Both the position numbers and the translations under genes were made by a program. The notes below the pieces were generated by a model. That model saw only the letters and a list, made by a program, of their open reading frames with translations. It searched no databases and was not told where the DNA came from. 64,000 bases of DNA. Origin: Adiantum capillus-veneris (taxonomy: Eukaryota; Streptophyta; Polypodiopsida; Polypodiales; Pteridaceae). The DNA lies in NCBI GenBank assembly GCA_014529385.2, contig CM043958.1, positions 153,165,293 through 153,229,292 of the forward strand, given 5' to 3'. Of the stretch, positions 23,926 to 34,900 are shown in pieces; the stretch's first letter is position 1; each line of letters opens with the position of its first letter.

Positions 23926-24792
23926 CTCTGGTGTAACAAACTTGGGCACCACAAGTATAGATTCTGTCGCAACACAGTAGAGATTCCTTAAAAACAATTC
24001 ACAATTCAAGATAGTTTCGTGTCACCAACGTGTGACTACTATCTATCCTTTTTGTTGATTTCTTTCTTATTATTTATTTACTTTCACTTTTTGGAAACAC
24101 CCCTCGGGAAATCTAACTGCCCTGCATTGCATAGCTAGTATGGAACTGTCCAGAGGGAGTCTAGGCCTGAGGACAAGAACGCACTAAGGTTGGACAAGGA
24201 CTATGGTTAGCCAAAGTGGGGTCATTGACTAGCCAAAGTGGCACCCTTTGCTACAGAGGCTACATTTCAGTTTTGGGTGTGGCTGCAGTGTACATAGGGG
24301 GTCAGATGACCTAGAAAGATACAATGGCAGCATCTCCTAAAATTTAGGGAACTGCTATTTTGGGACCTGAAAATGTGTTTGCGTCATTACCTCCGGAATG
24401 ACAAGGAGAACATTTTCTTACTCTGCCGTGAAGTCAACTGGGCAACCGGTTGGGAGATTTTTAGGCGGCAACCCCGAAACGGGAAAATGCTTGTAAATGC
24501 GCCAAGTGGCACATTTCTGTGCACTTGCCTCCTCAACGAAGAAGTGGCGCTGAATTTTAAGCTGGGAGAGGCTCATTTTCAGTTTTGTCACAGGTTAAGA
24601 GCTATGGAGTGCTTCCTTTCCCTCCTATGTACAGTGCGGTGCGAGGAGTGATGCCCTGCACACTACACACTGCCCTCTCTCTCCCCTATGGCAGTATGTT
24701 ATGCCCCTCTAGTGGGCTTTTCAATTGACCAATGTACAGTTGTGTGGGTTCATGCGCGATTGCTGAGGCAAGAGCCTCTTGCACAGGTACTG

Positions 24793-26272
24793 TGAAACCG
24801 GCCCGTAGGGCGGTAGGCGTTGGCTTTCACCCGAAATTCTTTACTTTATACACACACACAGAGCACTTTGCAAAGAGAACCTGTAATGGGAATTAACACT
24901 TACTCACACACACAGCTCGGAAGCTAGAATGCTCCGAGCAGACGCCGACAACCTGTAGGCCCCAAAATTGGCGCCCCTTTCGGTATTTCTTTATTCTTTA
25001 GGAGGGTAAATTACAAGGTAAGGTCCTGGGAATCCTTCACGTGTATCCACCTAGATACCATTTGATTTGGCCAAATTTCGGCAACATAACAGCCCCAAAA
25101 CTTGCGCGAAACCCATTCCCCTGCTGGAACTCGCTTGCACTGACGTATACCCTCTGATTCCTGTCCAAAAACAGTAAATTCAGCACACTGTATTTACTGG
25201 TTTTTGCCCTGTTTTCAGCCCCAAACAGTCCCCTAACTGTCCTTTGCCAGTGGCGCACGATTCCCAATGATCCTGGCGTCCGTATGGCTGAAAAACAGTC
25301 AAATTACAGCGCATACACAGCGCTGATTTTGCACCTGTACGGTGAGGTTATGACCCTCACCAGTGCCTGCTTTGGAGCAGCAGTTAGCTACCCCTATTCC
25401 TGCTCAAGGAGGCTCTTGCCTCAGCACAAAAGCATAAACCCACACAACTGTACATCAGTCAAATGAGTAGCCCTCTTGTGGGGCATCACATAACTGCACG
25501 TAGGGGAGAAAGAGAGCAGTATGTAGCGTGCGGGGCATCACTCCCGTCACCATACTGTGCATAGAGGGCAAGGTAAGCATTCCATAGCTTCTGTACCTGT
25601 TGCAGTCCGCCTGTGGCTGAAAATGGCGCCCCCTTTGATGATATGCAGCTCGTTTTTGCCTCCCAGAGTGGCAGAATCGCTCACAAGCTGACACGTCGCC
25701 CAGTTTCCGAGTTTGGGCTTTCCCTGCTAAAAATATCTCAACTGGTGCGTCAGTTGACTTCGCGGCAGAGTTGTAAAGTGTTCCCCTAGTCATACCGAAG
25801 GTAATGACGCGAACACATTTCGTGGCCCAAAATAGCAGTTCCCTAAATTTTAGGAGATGCTTCCGTTGGGCTCCCACTGGTCTTCTGACCATCTATCCTC
25901 ATTGGGACCACATCCAAAAATGCAATGTGGCCCAACTGTCGGATACTTTTTGTTGGTAGTCCCACCTTGACTTTACGCCTTAATTGAGTTCACTTCCTAG
26001 TATCCACCAACTTGCTAAGTGCGACGGGGGGACCTATATGATCTTGCTCTGAGCCTAGACATCCTCTTACCATACGAATTCCAGTGCCGACCACTTCCCG
26101 TCTGCGGGTGAAACTACCGTTCACATTGGCCATACAATGTCCGACCGTTTGCTACTTCAAAAAGAGGGTCTCAAACAAATAAAATAAACCCCATTGGAAA
26201 GAAACCAACAACCAAGGTTAGCAGTTGCCACATCTCTGTGACATGGTTAATAACTGCCACGTCCTCGTGACA
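24793..26272 (-). repeat. B2 3' LTR
   Basis: It is bounded by TGAAACCGG and GTGACA (plus-strand view) and followed by the polypurine tract complement TACCCCCCTCTTGAAA at 26273-26288. The hairpin module is at 24970-24994. Confidence 0.93.
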
Positions 26273-26633
26273 TACCCCCCTCTTGAAATCGCAAACGTCC
26301 TCGATTGCATACCATAAATACACGCCACTGATGATCTTGTGCTATTAACACTGTTTTATCATCGCATGTATCCGCAAGAAAGGTCGTAACATACATAGAT
26401 ACAAATGACTTAATGAGGCCTTCATACTTTTGCCATTTCCATCTATGGCACTGAATTCATATGTACATTTGATGTACTAGCTCTATCATTACCCCTCCTT
26501 TGCACACGTTGGGTTGGGGCATAAGTAGGCTGTAACCCAAAGGCTTCAAGGTAAAGCTGCAATACATTTGGTGACTCTCACAGTTCATGCTCTTCCATCC
26601 ACTTTGCATCCATAGGCGGATAGTTCTTGAACT
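26273..26633 (-). other. B2 polypurine tract, 3' non-coding region and detached chromodomain end
   Basis: The polypurine tract abuts the LTR. About 26540-26633 still encodes, out of frame with the rest of pol, the YPPMDAKWMEE end of the chromodomain. Confidence 0.65.
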
Positions 26634-29600
26634 TCACCAAATAGCGTCTTGCAACTTGTCCAGGATCTCATCAAGTTCCTCAACTTCTGGCTGATCCTCA
26701 ACTGGCATATCTTCTGGCACATCACCCACGAAGGGTCTTAGAAGACTCACGTGAAACGCATTATGAATCTTCCACGCATCAGGCAATTTCAGCCTGTAAG
26801 CCACATCGCTGATCTTGTCAAGCACTTGAAAAGGCCCATAGTATCGCATGCTGAGCTTAGGAAACAGCCGTTCCTTGCCCTTCATCTTCTTTAACCTTGC
26901 CTTTTCGAACCTTAAGAGAACCCAATCACCAGGTGATAGTAGCAATTCACGACAGTGACGATCAGCAGCCTTTTTCTGTTTTGCCTGAGTCTTCTCCAAG
27001 GCAACTTTAATCTTCTTATACATCTCATCCATGTTCTCAACATATCGATCTGCCTCAAAGATCTTGTCCTTTGTATGCAAAATGGGAGGAACCTTTTTGC
27101 CGCCTTCAACAATTTCAAAAGGTGCTTTGCCCGTAGACGAATGCACCGTATTATTGTACGCATACTCAAGCATAGGCAAATACTGTTCCCACTTGCCCTT
27201 ATTATCTGACACATAGCATTTCAGCAGATCTAAGACAGTAGAATTAGCCTCTTCTGACTGTCCATCAGTTTGTGGATGAAACGAAGACGAGAACTTGAGC
27301 GTAGTACCCATGTTCTCAAACAATCATCTCCAGAACAAACTGGTCATGCGAGGATCACGATCACTGATAATCGATTGTGGCATACCATGGTACTTAAACA
27401 CATTGTACATGAACAAGCGTGCCATCTGATCAGATTTTATCTTCTTCCTGACAGGGATAAAATGGGCCTGCTTGCTGAACCTGCAGATAATGGTCCATAT
27501 ACCATCATTCCCTGTTGGTGTCCTTGGAAGATCAAAGATAAAGTCCATAGCAATGCTTTCCCATGGCTTATCCGGAATCGGCAGTGGTTGTAACAACCCT
27601 GGTGCCTTTTGCCTGTCAAACTTGACCTTTTGGCAAACTATGCATGCTCGCACAAAGGCATCCACATCTCTCCTCAAGGTAGGCCAATAGAAGAACGTCT
27701 CTACCGCTTTAACTGTTGCATCAATGCCACGATGCCCTGCATACGGTGGGACATGACTCTCTTCCATGACCTTATGTCGCAGTGGCCTAGTGACACAAAG
27801 TCTGCCATGCATCATCATAAAACCATCTCTGAGGAGGTAGTGCTCGTGATATTGCCCCTCTTGTAACTGTTCAAAGATCCTTGCAAAATCTTCATCAGCA
27901 ATATACTGTTCCTTCATGTCATCTAACTCATGATGATAAGGAATTGACACAGCTGAAATTTGTGGCTTTCTTGATAACGCATCAGCCACAACATTCTTCT
28001 TGCCTTCCACATGCATAATCTGGAAGTGGAACATGGAAAGAATGTTTGCCCATCGCATATGCTTTTCGGATAACTTTGACTGTGTCAAGAAGTATCGCAA
28101 GGTCTGATGATCTGTTTGGACAACAAAATCAGCACCTAAGAGGTAGTGCTTCCAGCTAGAAAGCGCATGAATCACGGCCAAGAGCTCTTTCTCATAGACT
28201 TGCATAGTCCTCTCTGGCCCTTGCAAAATTCGGCTTTCATAGGCTACTACCCGTCCATCTTGCATTAGCACTGCTCCGATGCTACTGCCACACGCGTCAC
28301 ACTGGACCACAAATGACTTCCTGAGATCTGGCAAAACAATAACTGGATCTGAAGTCAACTTTTCCTTTAAGAGACTAAAAGCTGAAATCTCTTTTTGGGT
28401 CCATCTGAAAGTGACCTCTTTCTTTTGCAATGCGTGAAGAGGCGATGCTATCTCTGCAAAATTTCTGATAAACCTTCTATAGTAGGAACACAATCCCAAG
28501 AAGCTTCTGACATCGTGCACAGTCTTCAAGTCTGGCCATGTCTTGATAGCTTCGACCTTTGCGGGATCCATTCTTACACCATCCTTTGAGACTATGTGGC
28601 CCAGAAAGTGGATCTCTTCAAGGAAGAATTCACTTTTCTTAGGATTGACAAGTAACCTGTGACTGCGCAGCTCTTCGAACACAATGGTCAAGTGACGCCT
28701 ATGCTCCTCTTCATTCTTCGAATACACAATCATGTCATCGAAGAATGTTCCAACAAACTGTTGATGCGAGCGGAAAATCCGGTCCATCATTCTGTTGAAC
28801 GTGGCTGGAGCATTTGTTAGCCCAAACGGCATCACTAGAAACTCATAAAGACCAAATGTCGTTCTAAACGCAGTCTTGTGCACATCCTCTGGGCTTATAC
28901 GAATCTGATGGTACCCACTCTTCAGATCTATCCTCCTGAAAATTGCAGCACCCTCTAAACGATCGAGAATATCATCAATGCGAGGAATAGGAAACCTATT
29001 CTTGATGGTATTCTTATTCAACGCACGGTAATCAATACACATGCGCCATGAGCCATCCTTCTTCTGCACTAGGAGCACTGGGGAGCAAAAGGGTGAAGAA
29101 CTAGGCTGAATCAGCCCCTTCTCTAATAACTCCTCAACCTAGCCCATAATCTCTTTCTGCTGCGCCGCACTAACCCTGTAGGGAGGTCTATTTGGTGGGC
29201 TACACCCTGGCACCAAATCTATCCGATGGTCCTCAGGTCTCTCTGGCGGCAATTGCGACGGTAATGAATCAGAAAAACAGTCACTAAACTTTTGCAAAAA
29301 TGCTGACCTTTCTTTATCTAACACAGATAAATTTGACTGATCACTATCTGAGCCATCACGTGCAAAAATCAAGTACACAGAAAGATGATTCTTTATTACA
29401 AAAGTGATAGCAGAAGCAGATACAATAGGGACTGACTCTGCTTTAAGCTTTACATCCAAGATGTGAGTTTTGCCCCTATGCTGTACAGTAATCTTTTTGT
29501 TGTAGGCATCCAAGACTCCATGCACTCGGAACATCCACGGGATCCCCAACAAGGCGTCACAACCTTCCAGCGGCATGATGTAAAACTCTTCAGTGTCCAC

Positions 29601-30245
29601 ATACGACTGAATATGCAGACGCAGTTTTCCAATGATGGGAGTAACACACTCTGAGTGGCCAGGACATGCCAACCCTGCCTCTGCTGTGTACCCCATCTCT
29701 TCAGCTTTGATGCCGAGCTTCATAGCTAACTCTGGTGAGATAAAGTTGGCTTTGGCACCTGGATCAAAGAAGATGAGTGCCGTCTGATCCCTAACTTTAC
29801 CCCATGCCCTGCATAACTCACTGGCATCTGTGCTGGGCCTGTCACCCACCATGTCTGGCACTAAACCTGCTGTGGGTTTAGGCTTCTTGCCTTTCTGGTC
29901 TTCTTTATCCTCTGAGTCAGCTGGCCTTTTCCTTTGTGGACAATTGATAGAAATATGACCAGGTTGCTCGCATATAAAGCATTTGTTCTCAGCCATTAGG
30001 ACCTTCTTTTCCTCGAGCGACTTGCGCACAAAAGGCTTCCTTTTTTGTTTCTTTGCCTGCGCTCCAGAAGTCCAAGCTGAATCCTTGTCCTTGGTGGCCT
30101 TTTCTGACCCCTGTGACGCATCAGGAGCCGTCTTCACAAAGGGCTTCTTCGCTGAATTTTTCTTTTGCTGCCCTCCTTTATCACTGCTCGGAAATCCACT
30201 GTCCTCTCCTTTCAACAAGGCAAGACCAGTGTTCGCAACTTCCAT
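26634..30245 (-). pseudogene. pol: B2 pol with two stops and a deletion
   Basis: It is collinear with B1 pol: zinc knuckle CFICEQPGHISINC, protease [21 protein letters not shown], RNase H CDACGSS, integrase [16 protein letters not shown] and GQSEEAN. Stops lie at 29139-29141 (TAG in place of a Gln between protease and RT) and at 27324-27326 (TGA where B1 has Gly, before the last integrase acidic residue). After EELDEIL the frame shifts through a deletion of the VPEQILAHK segment, separating the chromodomain. Outside these lesions the sequence is very like B1, so they are recent. Confidence 0.9.
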
Positions 30246-30248
30246 AAG

Positions 30249-31634
30249 CTAAGTAAGGGTAGCCACTCTATTCTTTGTACAGTAATCGCGAAGCCCTTTA
30301 GGCAGCCCACAACAATACTTCTCTATCTGCTCTGTCAATGGCACAAATCTGTAGGAGGTCACTGAGAGTAATGCTTTACAAAACCTCCTATTGTACTCGA
30401 GCAAGCTCTTGCACGAAGCTGCCGTAAGCTGGTGCCAATCTGTTAGGACATCGGCTTCAAATTCATTTGATAGCCAAGCAGATGCAAACATTTGCTTGAA
30501 GTAAACCCAAGTGGCGGGTGCCTGTCCTTGCATTAACAATGTCGTCCACCATGTAAGCGCATTGTCCTTTAAGAAAGTGGCAGCTTTCCTGACCTTCGAG
30601 GCCTCTGTAAAATTCCCTCCCGCATAAGCTGTATCAAACTGCTGGAGGAAAGTGAGTGCCTTAGTCTTGTCCTCGAAACCACTGAAGGTACTGAACTTTA
30701 CTGCTGCACCACCCTCTTTGTAAGCCTTCGGCTTCTCTAGTGCCCCCAAGTTGTCATACGGGATGGTCTGCAACATGGGCATTGTACTAGGCATGATCGG
30801 CACGTGTTGGCCATTCACATTTTGCGTCAGAGGTGCGATATCTGGCTGCTGTCCAGAAAAACCAGCCATGCCAAAATGACCCTGTGGCACCCCAAACTGG
30901 CCCTGGTTTCCGTGGAAACCTTGCTGCATGCCGATAGTACCATACATGGGGTTTGGCATGATGCCTTGCATACCCCCGAACACTGTTCCTGGCATGTACG
31001 GCTGACTTCCAGACGCATAACCAGCCATACTTTGGAACACTGATCCACCCCCGAAATACCCAGGATGTACCGTGGGTGGTGGAAAAACTGAGTGCATAGC
31101 CTGGTATCCAGCTCCCTGTCCATTCAAGACAGCATGCTGGCTCTGAAAGGTGGCGGGCTGAACTGGCATAACCTGTGGAATAGGCGTTCTAGCCACCTGT
31201 TCAAGCACGGGAGGAACCTGCTTTGGAGCCCCCGACTCCGCAACATGCGAGTGTTCCCTTTCCTCCTGCGCCTCATGAAGTACCTGGGCTTGAGCTTCAA
31301 CAAGCTCCGTACGCGGCGTAGGTTGCCTATTTTGTTGTTGCATTGGTGGCGCTTGCAAGAATTCCATAAACCTCGGATTCTGCACCAGTTGCGAAAAGAC
31401 ATTCACCGCGGCAACTAACTGAGTCTTAAACGCATCATCCTCAAGTTGCCCTGTCATAAAGCCCTGTACTACTGGAGGGACATTCACGTTGACAAGAGGT
31501 ACAGACTGACGTGGCCGTGAGCTCTCGCCAATCTCAAAAACCATAGGAATCTCCTGCCTCTCCTTTGGAGAGGAACCCTCTTCCATAATTCCCTTCCCCT
31601 TGTCGGCCATAGTGTAATCCCCGCTTTTTTGCAC
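30249..31634 (-). pseudogene. gag: B2 gag, intact to a C-terminal stop
   Basis: 461 residues from an upstream Met; the likely real start is MADKGKGIMEEG eight residues in. It contains a Gln/Pro/Met-rich N-terminal half, FSTFSGFEDKTKALTFLQ, EASKVRKAATFLKDNALTWW and YFKQMFASAWLS, typical of gypsy capsid. A TAG at 30249-30251 replaces the Gln seen in B1 (TLTQLIEV), cutting off the basic linker and zinc knuckle, which continue in the same frame. Gag packages the RNA in virus-like particles. Confidence 0.88.
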
Positions 31635-31691
31635 TGTGTGTCTTTACCCTGAACAATCCAGGCTCACTCTTTGAGGAAAAAGTGATTGATG

Positions 31692-31708
31692 TCCCGGCAA
31701 TGGAACCA
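31692..31708 (-). other. B2 primer-binding site, tRNA-Glu
   Basis: The minus strand reads TGGTTCCATTGCCGGGA next to the 5' LTR, 16 of 17 bases complementary to the plant tRNA-Glu 3' end. Confidence 0.8.
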
Positions 31709-33186
31709 TGAAACCGGCCCGTAGGGCGGTAGGCGTTGGCTTTCACCCGAAATTCTTTACTTTATACACACACACAGAGCACTTTGCAAAGAGAACCTGT
31801 AATGGGAATTAACACTTAATCACACACAGCTCGGAAGCTAGAATGCTCCGAGCAGACGCCGACAACCTGTAGGCCCCAAAATTGGCGCCCCTTTCGGTAT
31901 TTCTTTATTCTTTAGGAGGGTAAATTACAAGGTAAGGTCCTGGGAATCCTTCACGTGTATCCACCTAGATACCATTTGATTTGGCCAAATTTCGGCAGCA
32001 TAACAGCCCCAAAACTTGCGCGAAACCCATTCCCCTGCTGGAACTCGCTTGCACTGACGTATACCCTCTAATTCCTGTCCAAAAACAGTAAATTCAGCAC
32101 GCTGTATTTACTGGTTTTTGCCCTGTTTTCAGCCCCAAACAGTCCCCTAACTGTCCTTTGCCAGTGGGGCACGATTCCCAATGATCCTGGCGTCCGTATG
32201 GCTGAAAAACAGTCAAATTACAGCGCATACACAGCGCTGATTTTGCACCTGTACGGTGAGGTTATGACCCTCACCAGTGCCTGCTTTGGAGCAGCAGTTA
32301 GCTACCCCTGTTCCTGCTCAAGGAGGCTCTTGCCTCAGCACAAAAGCATGAACCCACACAACTGTACATCAGTCAAATGAGTAGCCCTCTTGTGGGGCAT
32401 CACATAACTGCACGTAGGGGAGAAAGAGAGCAGTATGTAGCGTGCGGGGCATCACTCCCGTCACCATACTGTGCATAGAGGGCAAGGTAAGCATTCCATA
32501 GCTTCTGTACCTGTTGCAATCCGCCTGTGGCTGAAAATGGCGCCCCCTTTGATGATATGCAGCTCGTTTTTGCCTCCCAGAGTGGCAGAATCGCTCACAA
32601 GCTGACACGTCGCCCAGTTTCCGAATTTGGGCTTTCCCTGCTAAAAATATCTCAACTGGTGCGTCAGTTGACTTCGCGGCAGAGTTGTAAAGTGTTCCCC
32701 TAGTCATACCGAAGGTAATGACGCGAACACATTTCGTGGCCCAAAATAGCAGTTCCCTAAATTTTAGGAGATGCTTCCGTTGGGCTCCCACTGGTCTTCT
32801 GACCATCTATCCTCATTGGGACCGCATCCAAAAATGCAATGTGGCCCAACTGTCGGATACTTTTTGTTGGTAGTCCCACCTTGACTTTACGCCTTAATTG
32901 AGTTCACTTCCTAGTATCCACCAACTTGCTAAGTGCGACGGGGGGACCTATATGATCTTGCTCTGAGCCTAGACATCCTCTTACCATACGAATTCCAGTG
33001 CCGACCACTTCCCGTCTGCGGGTGAAACTACCGTTCACATTGGCCATACAATGTCCGACCGTTTGCTACTTCAAAAAGAGGGTCTCAAACAAATAAAATA
33101 AACCCCATTGGAAAGAAACCAACAACCAAGGTTAGCAGTTGCCACATCTCTGTGACATGGTTAATAACTGCTACGTCCTCGTGACA
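31709..33186 (-). repeat. B2 5' LTR
   Basis: Near-identical to 24793-26272. The hairpin module is at 31884-31908. It ends GTGACA before the TACTG duplication. Confidence 0.93.
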
Positions 33187-33896
33187 TACTGGATTAGCTA
33201 ACGGCTAATCCCCCGCAGGTACAGGTGAATTCGGAGAGGTTTCACGCCAGAAATCTCGTCCAATTCAAAGGGCAAGTAGCCCTACAGGTGCGGGAGCTCA
33301 AGGACTTGCTACGGATGCGACCGGCACGCGAAACGGAGCCCGAAACAGTAAATTACAGCCTGCTGTGTATTTTTGCAGGTTTAGGGTTTTGGCCCTAAAC
33401 GGACCCTAATATCCCCAGGAAGTTCGGGGACGTGAGGGGACCGCTGTACAGGTAATCTGGCGCATTTTCGGGGCTGAAAACAGAGAATTCAGCGTGCTGC
33501 AGATTCTCGCCAGGTTTTGCAAAGTGCCCGTATGCGTCGGGAAAGTCATTCAATGCGTGGGAATACTGACTACGAAGGGTCCTAGTACAGTTATGCTGCC
33601 GAAATCGGGCCGGAACAGTTGAAATTCAGCCAAGCTTGTGCGGGGCAGCTTGTAGGGAACCACAGCGTTTATTCCCTCTTTAAAACAATAAAGAAATACC
33701 GAAAGGGGCGCCTAAGTTAGGGGCCAATCTGGTGTCGGTCTTCTCATACAGGTGCATTCTAGCAGCCTGTATCCCTCTCCCCTTTTGCTGTGTCTTGAAA
33801 GTACAGGTAAAGTGGGCGACAAATTAAATGGGTGAAAGCAAATAAGGTTTAAGTTTAAAGTCTACCGCCCTTTTTGGATTGAACAGGCCGGTTTCA

Positions 33897-34374
33897 GTTT
33901 CGTGCCAAGAGAGAGTGGCCCCAAAGACAGGCGCCCCTTTCGGTATTTCTTTTATATTGATATGTGAGCAAAGTACAACTTCCAGCAGGTGTTCGCTCTC
34001 AGACTCTGCGTCCAGATGCTCTAAGAAGTGAGCCCCCTTCGGTCACTTATAAAAATTACAAGGGATGCTAAAAGCAGAGCCCCAAAAGCATTAGACTCAA
34101 AAGCAATGCTTCCAAAAGCAACTTGGCCAAAATCTACCAGAAAAAAGCAGTCAGCGCATCTGGCGGAATTCCGTGCGGTTTTGTCATCGCAAAAAGCGGC
34201 GTCTGTGTAGTCAACCATGTCAACCTGTCAACGCGTTTTACGGGCAGTCCGTACACCTGTCAGCGTGTTTTACGGGCAGTCCGTACGGACTGCCTGCCAC
34301 GTCACTGTCCATACAGTGATGTCTACGTCAGCAAGCTTGTCCGTAGGGTGCTACCACGTTATCAGTTTGTGACA
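33897..34374 (-). repeat. C1 3' LTR, right part
   Basis: It continues 23932-24019 beyond the solo LTR. It aligns with 45102-45547 and ends TTTGTGACA against the polypurine tract complement at 34375-34390. The hairpin module is at 33930-33953. Confidence 0.85.
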
Positions 34375-34900
34375 TACCCCCCTCTTGAAAGAAAGAATTG
34401 TAATCGCCCTCAATTACGCTGCAAAACAAACAGAGGCCATAAACGGTTAAACCAACTCAGTAGACACTGACTGTAAGTACCGACGCACTAGACACGACAC
34501 ATCTAGCACTTGTACAAAGACGACAGTTACATCATAGGACATCTCAGTACATCACACGACATGACAAGATATCACATGACAAATCATAGAAAAATTCATT
34601 CCAAATCTCAAACCATGATTGCCGGCAACGTATTTAGTAACCGCATCTAGATCCATCCCGGTCCTCACTAATGCCGGATTAACTAATTCTTATTGCGATC
34701 ATGTTTATAGAGATTTATGAGACTGGAATGTTACAGTCATTTCGTCTTTCAGTTCCTGCACTCAAACAAGTCAAATGAGAGTACAAATCAATCGTATTCA
34801 ATTTCGGGAATTCCGTTTCATAAAGTCATACAACAAAATATTGCCAGCCCATCGGTATCCCTGAAACCCAAAGAGGACATCAGTGACCTTGTATCATGTC
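34375..34900 (-). other. C1 3' non-coding region
   Basis: It contains the polypurine tract and GATTAC-type pre-tract, then sequence shared with C2 (58932-59340), including ATCGCATCTAGATCCA. No frame is convincing. Confidence 0.65.

Larger units (their letters stand above)
24793..33186 (-). mobile_element. B2: full-length Ty3/gypsy chromovirus (8.4 kb)
   Basis: The 3' LTR is 24793-26272 (1480 bp) and the 5' LTR 31709-33186 (1478 bp). Perfect TACTG duplications lie at 24788-24792 and 33187-33191. The LTRs differ at only a handful of bases, so this is a recent insertion. It is the same lineage as B1 but its LTR is clearly a different subfamily. Gag-pol has three stops and a small deletion before the chromodomain. 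Confidence 0.95.
24020..33896 (+). repeat. Solo LTR of family B, interrupted by B2
   Basis: Two pieces, 24020-24792 and 33192-33896, together give 1478 bp that match the B1 LTR in inverse orientation. The ends are TGTCACC and GGTTTCA, and GTTTCG directly repeats at 24014-24019 and 33897-33902. No internal region remains, so it is a solo LTR. It sits in the 3' LTR of C1 and was then hit by B2. Confidence 0.88.

Noticed and set aside
31692-31708. tRNA gene fragments at primer sites
   Set aside because: Only 13-17 bases match tRNA 3' ends, next to LTRs. No cloverleaf can be formed.
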